Below, piece by piece: positions 63,988 through 64,000 of a DNA stretch of 64,000 nucleotides; the stretch's first letter is position 1, and every line of letters begins with the position of its first letter. The DNA lies in contig NZ_UTIQ01000001.1 of NCBI RefSeq assembly GCF_900582625.1, forward strand, positions 744,001-808,000, given 5' to 3'. The notes beneath the pieces are model-generated. The model saw only the letters and a program-made list of their open reading frames with translations, ran no database searches and was not told the origin of the DNA. The position numbers and the translations under genes are program-made. The DNA is from Pseudomonas viridiflava. Lineage in GTDB: Bacteria; Pseudomonadota; Gammaproteobacteria; Pseudomonadales; Pseudomonadaceae.

Positions 63988-64000
63988 GTTTCCTACATAT

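Overview
The window is GC-rich chromosomal DNA from a Pseudomonas, probably of the P. fluorescens/P. putida type. This rests on the gene families present (PA4642-like protein, DUF3509 pair, SbcCD, RlmF, PsiE, FecI/FecR-coupled receptor), on the many REP/REPIN palindromes of the GAGCGGC...GCCGC type between genes, and on the codon style. No rRNA, tRNA, CRISPR array, insertion sequence or phage gene was seen. The species is an inference.

Layout, left to right. 1-11.8 kb is mostly housekeeping: the 3' end of valS, a small winged-helix protein, rlmF, a lipoprotein phosphatase, a PACE-type drug efflux protein divergent from its likely LysR regulator, a periplasmic binding protein, sbcD-sbcC, and a HAD phosphatase. 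11.9-22.0 kb is a type I secretion locus read leftward: hlyB-hlyD-like genes, two small unknown membrane proteins, a 0.7 kb AT-rich gap, a third small membrane protein, and a 1494-residue RTX protein. The RTX protein carries an apparent C39/papain-like cysteine peptidase domain inserted in its repeats. The N-terminal part of the RTX gene and the small membrane genes are clearly more AT-rich than everything around them. 22.4-33.1 kb holds a periplasmic broad-specificity amino-acid racemase, an Lrp regulator with a YjeH-type exporter, an orphan TAXI binding protein, a 1657-residue TPR protein with a second C39-like domain, and ndpA.

33.2-44.5 kb holds an SDR/LysR pair, an SRAP protein, two tiny overlapping genes, an acyltransferase, an M19 dipeptidase, rhlB, moaC-moaD-moaE, and an EamA/AraC pair. 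44.6-50.9 kb is an iron-uptake block read leftward: FecI sigma factor, FecR anti-sigma, a TonB-dependent receptor with a signalling domain, then DUF3649, PepSY and DUF3325 inner-membrane proteins. No siderophore biosynthesis genes are nearby, so a foreign siderophore is the likely substrate. 51-58.2 kb holds two DUF3509 genes, PsiE, an exported metallo-beta-lactamase-fold protein, LexA-controlled yebG, trxB, cysZ, a glycosyltransferase, a PA4642-like gene and an unknown exported protein.

58.4-63.7 kb is a trans-4-hydroxy-L-proline catabolic cluster: epimerase, a three-gene FAD/2Fe-2S/FAD dehydrogenase with 4-nt overlaps, a PAS-AraC regulator, and a DapA-family deaminase. The window ends with a REPIN and a structured dispersed repeat whose second copy lies near 33.3 kb. 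The two copies differ in stem sequence but keep the pairing.

The most promising candidates for something new are the RTX-peptidase/small-membrane-protein cluster and the covarying dispersed repeat.
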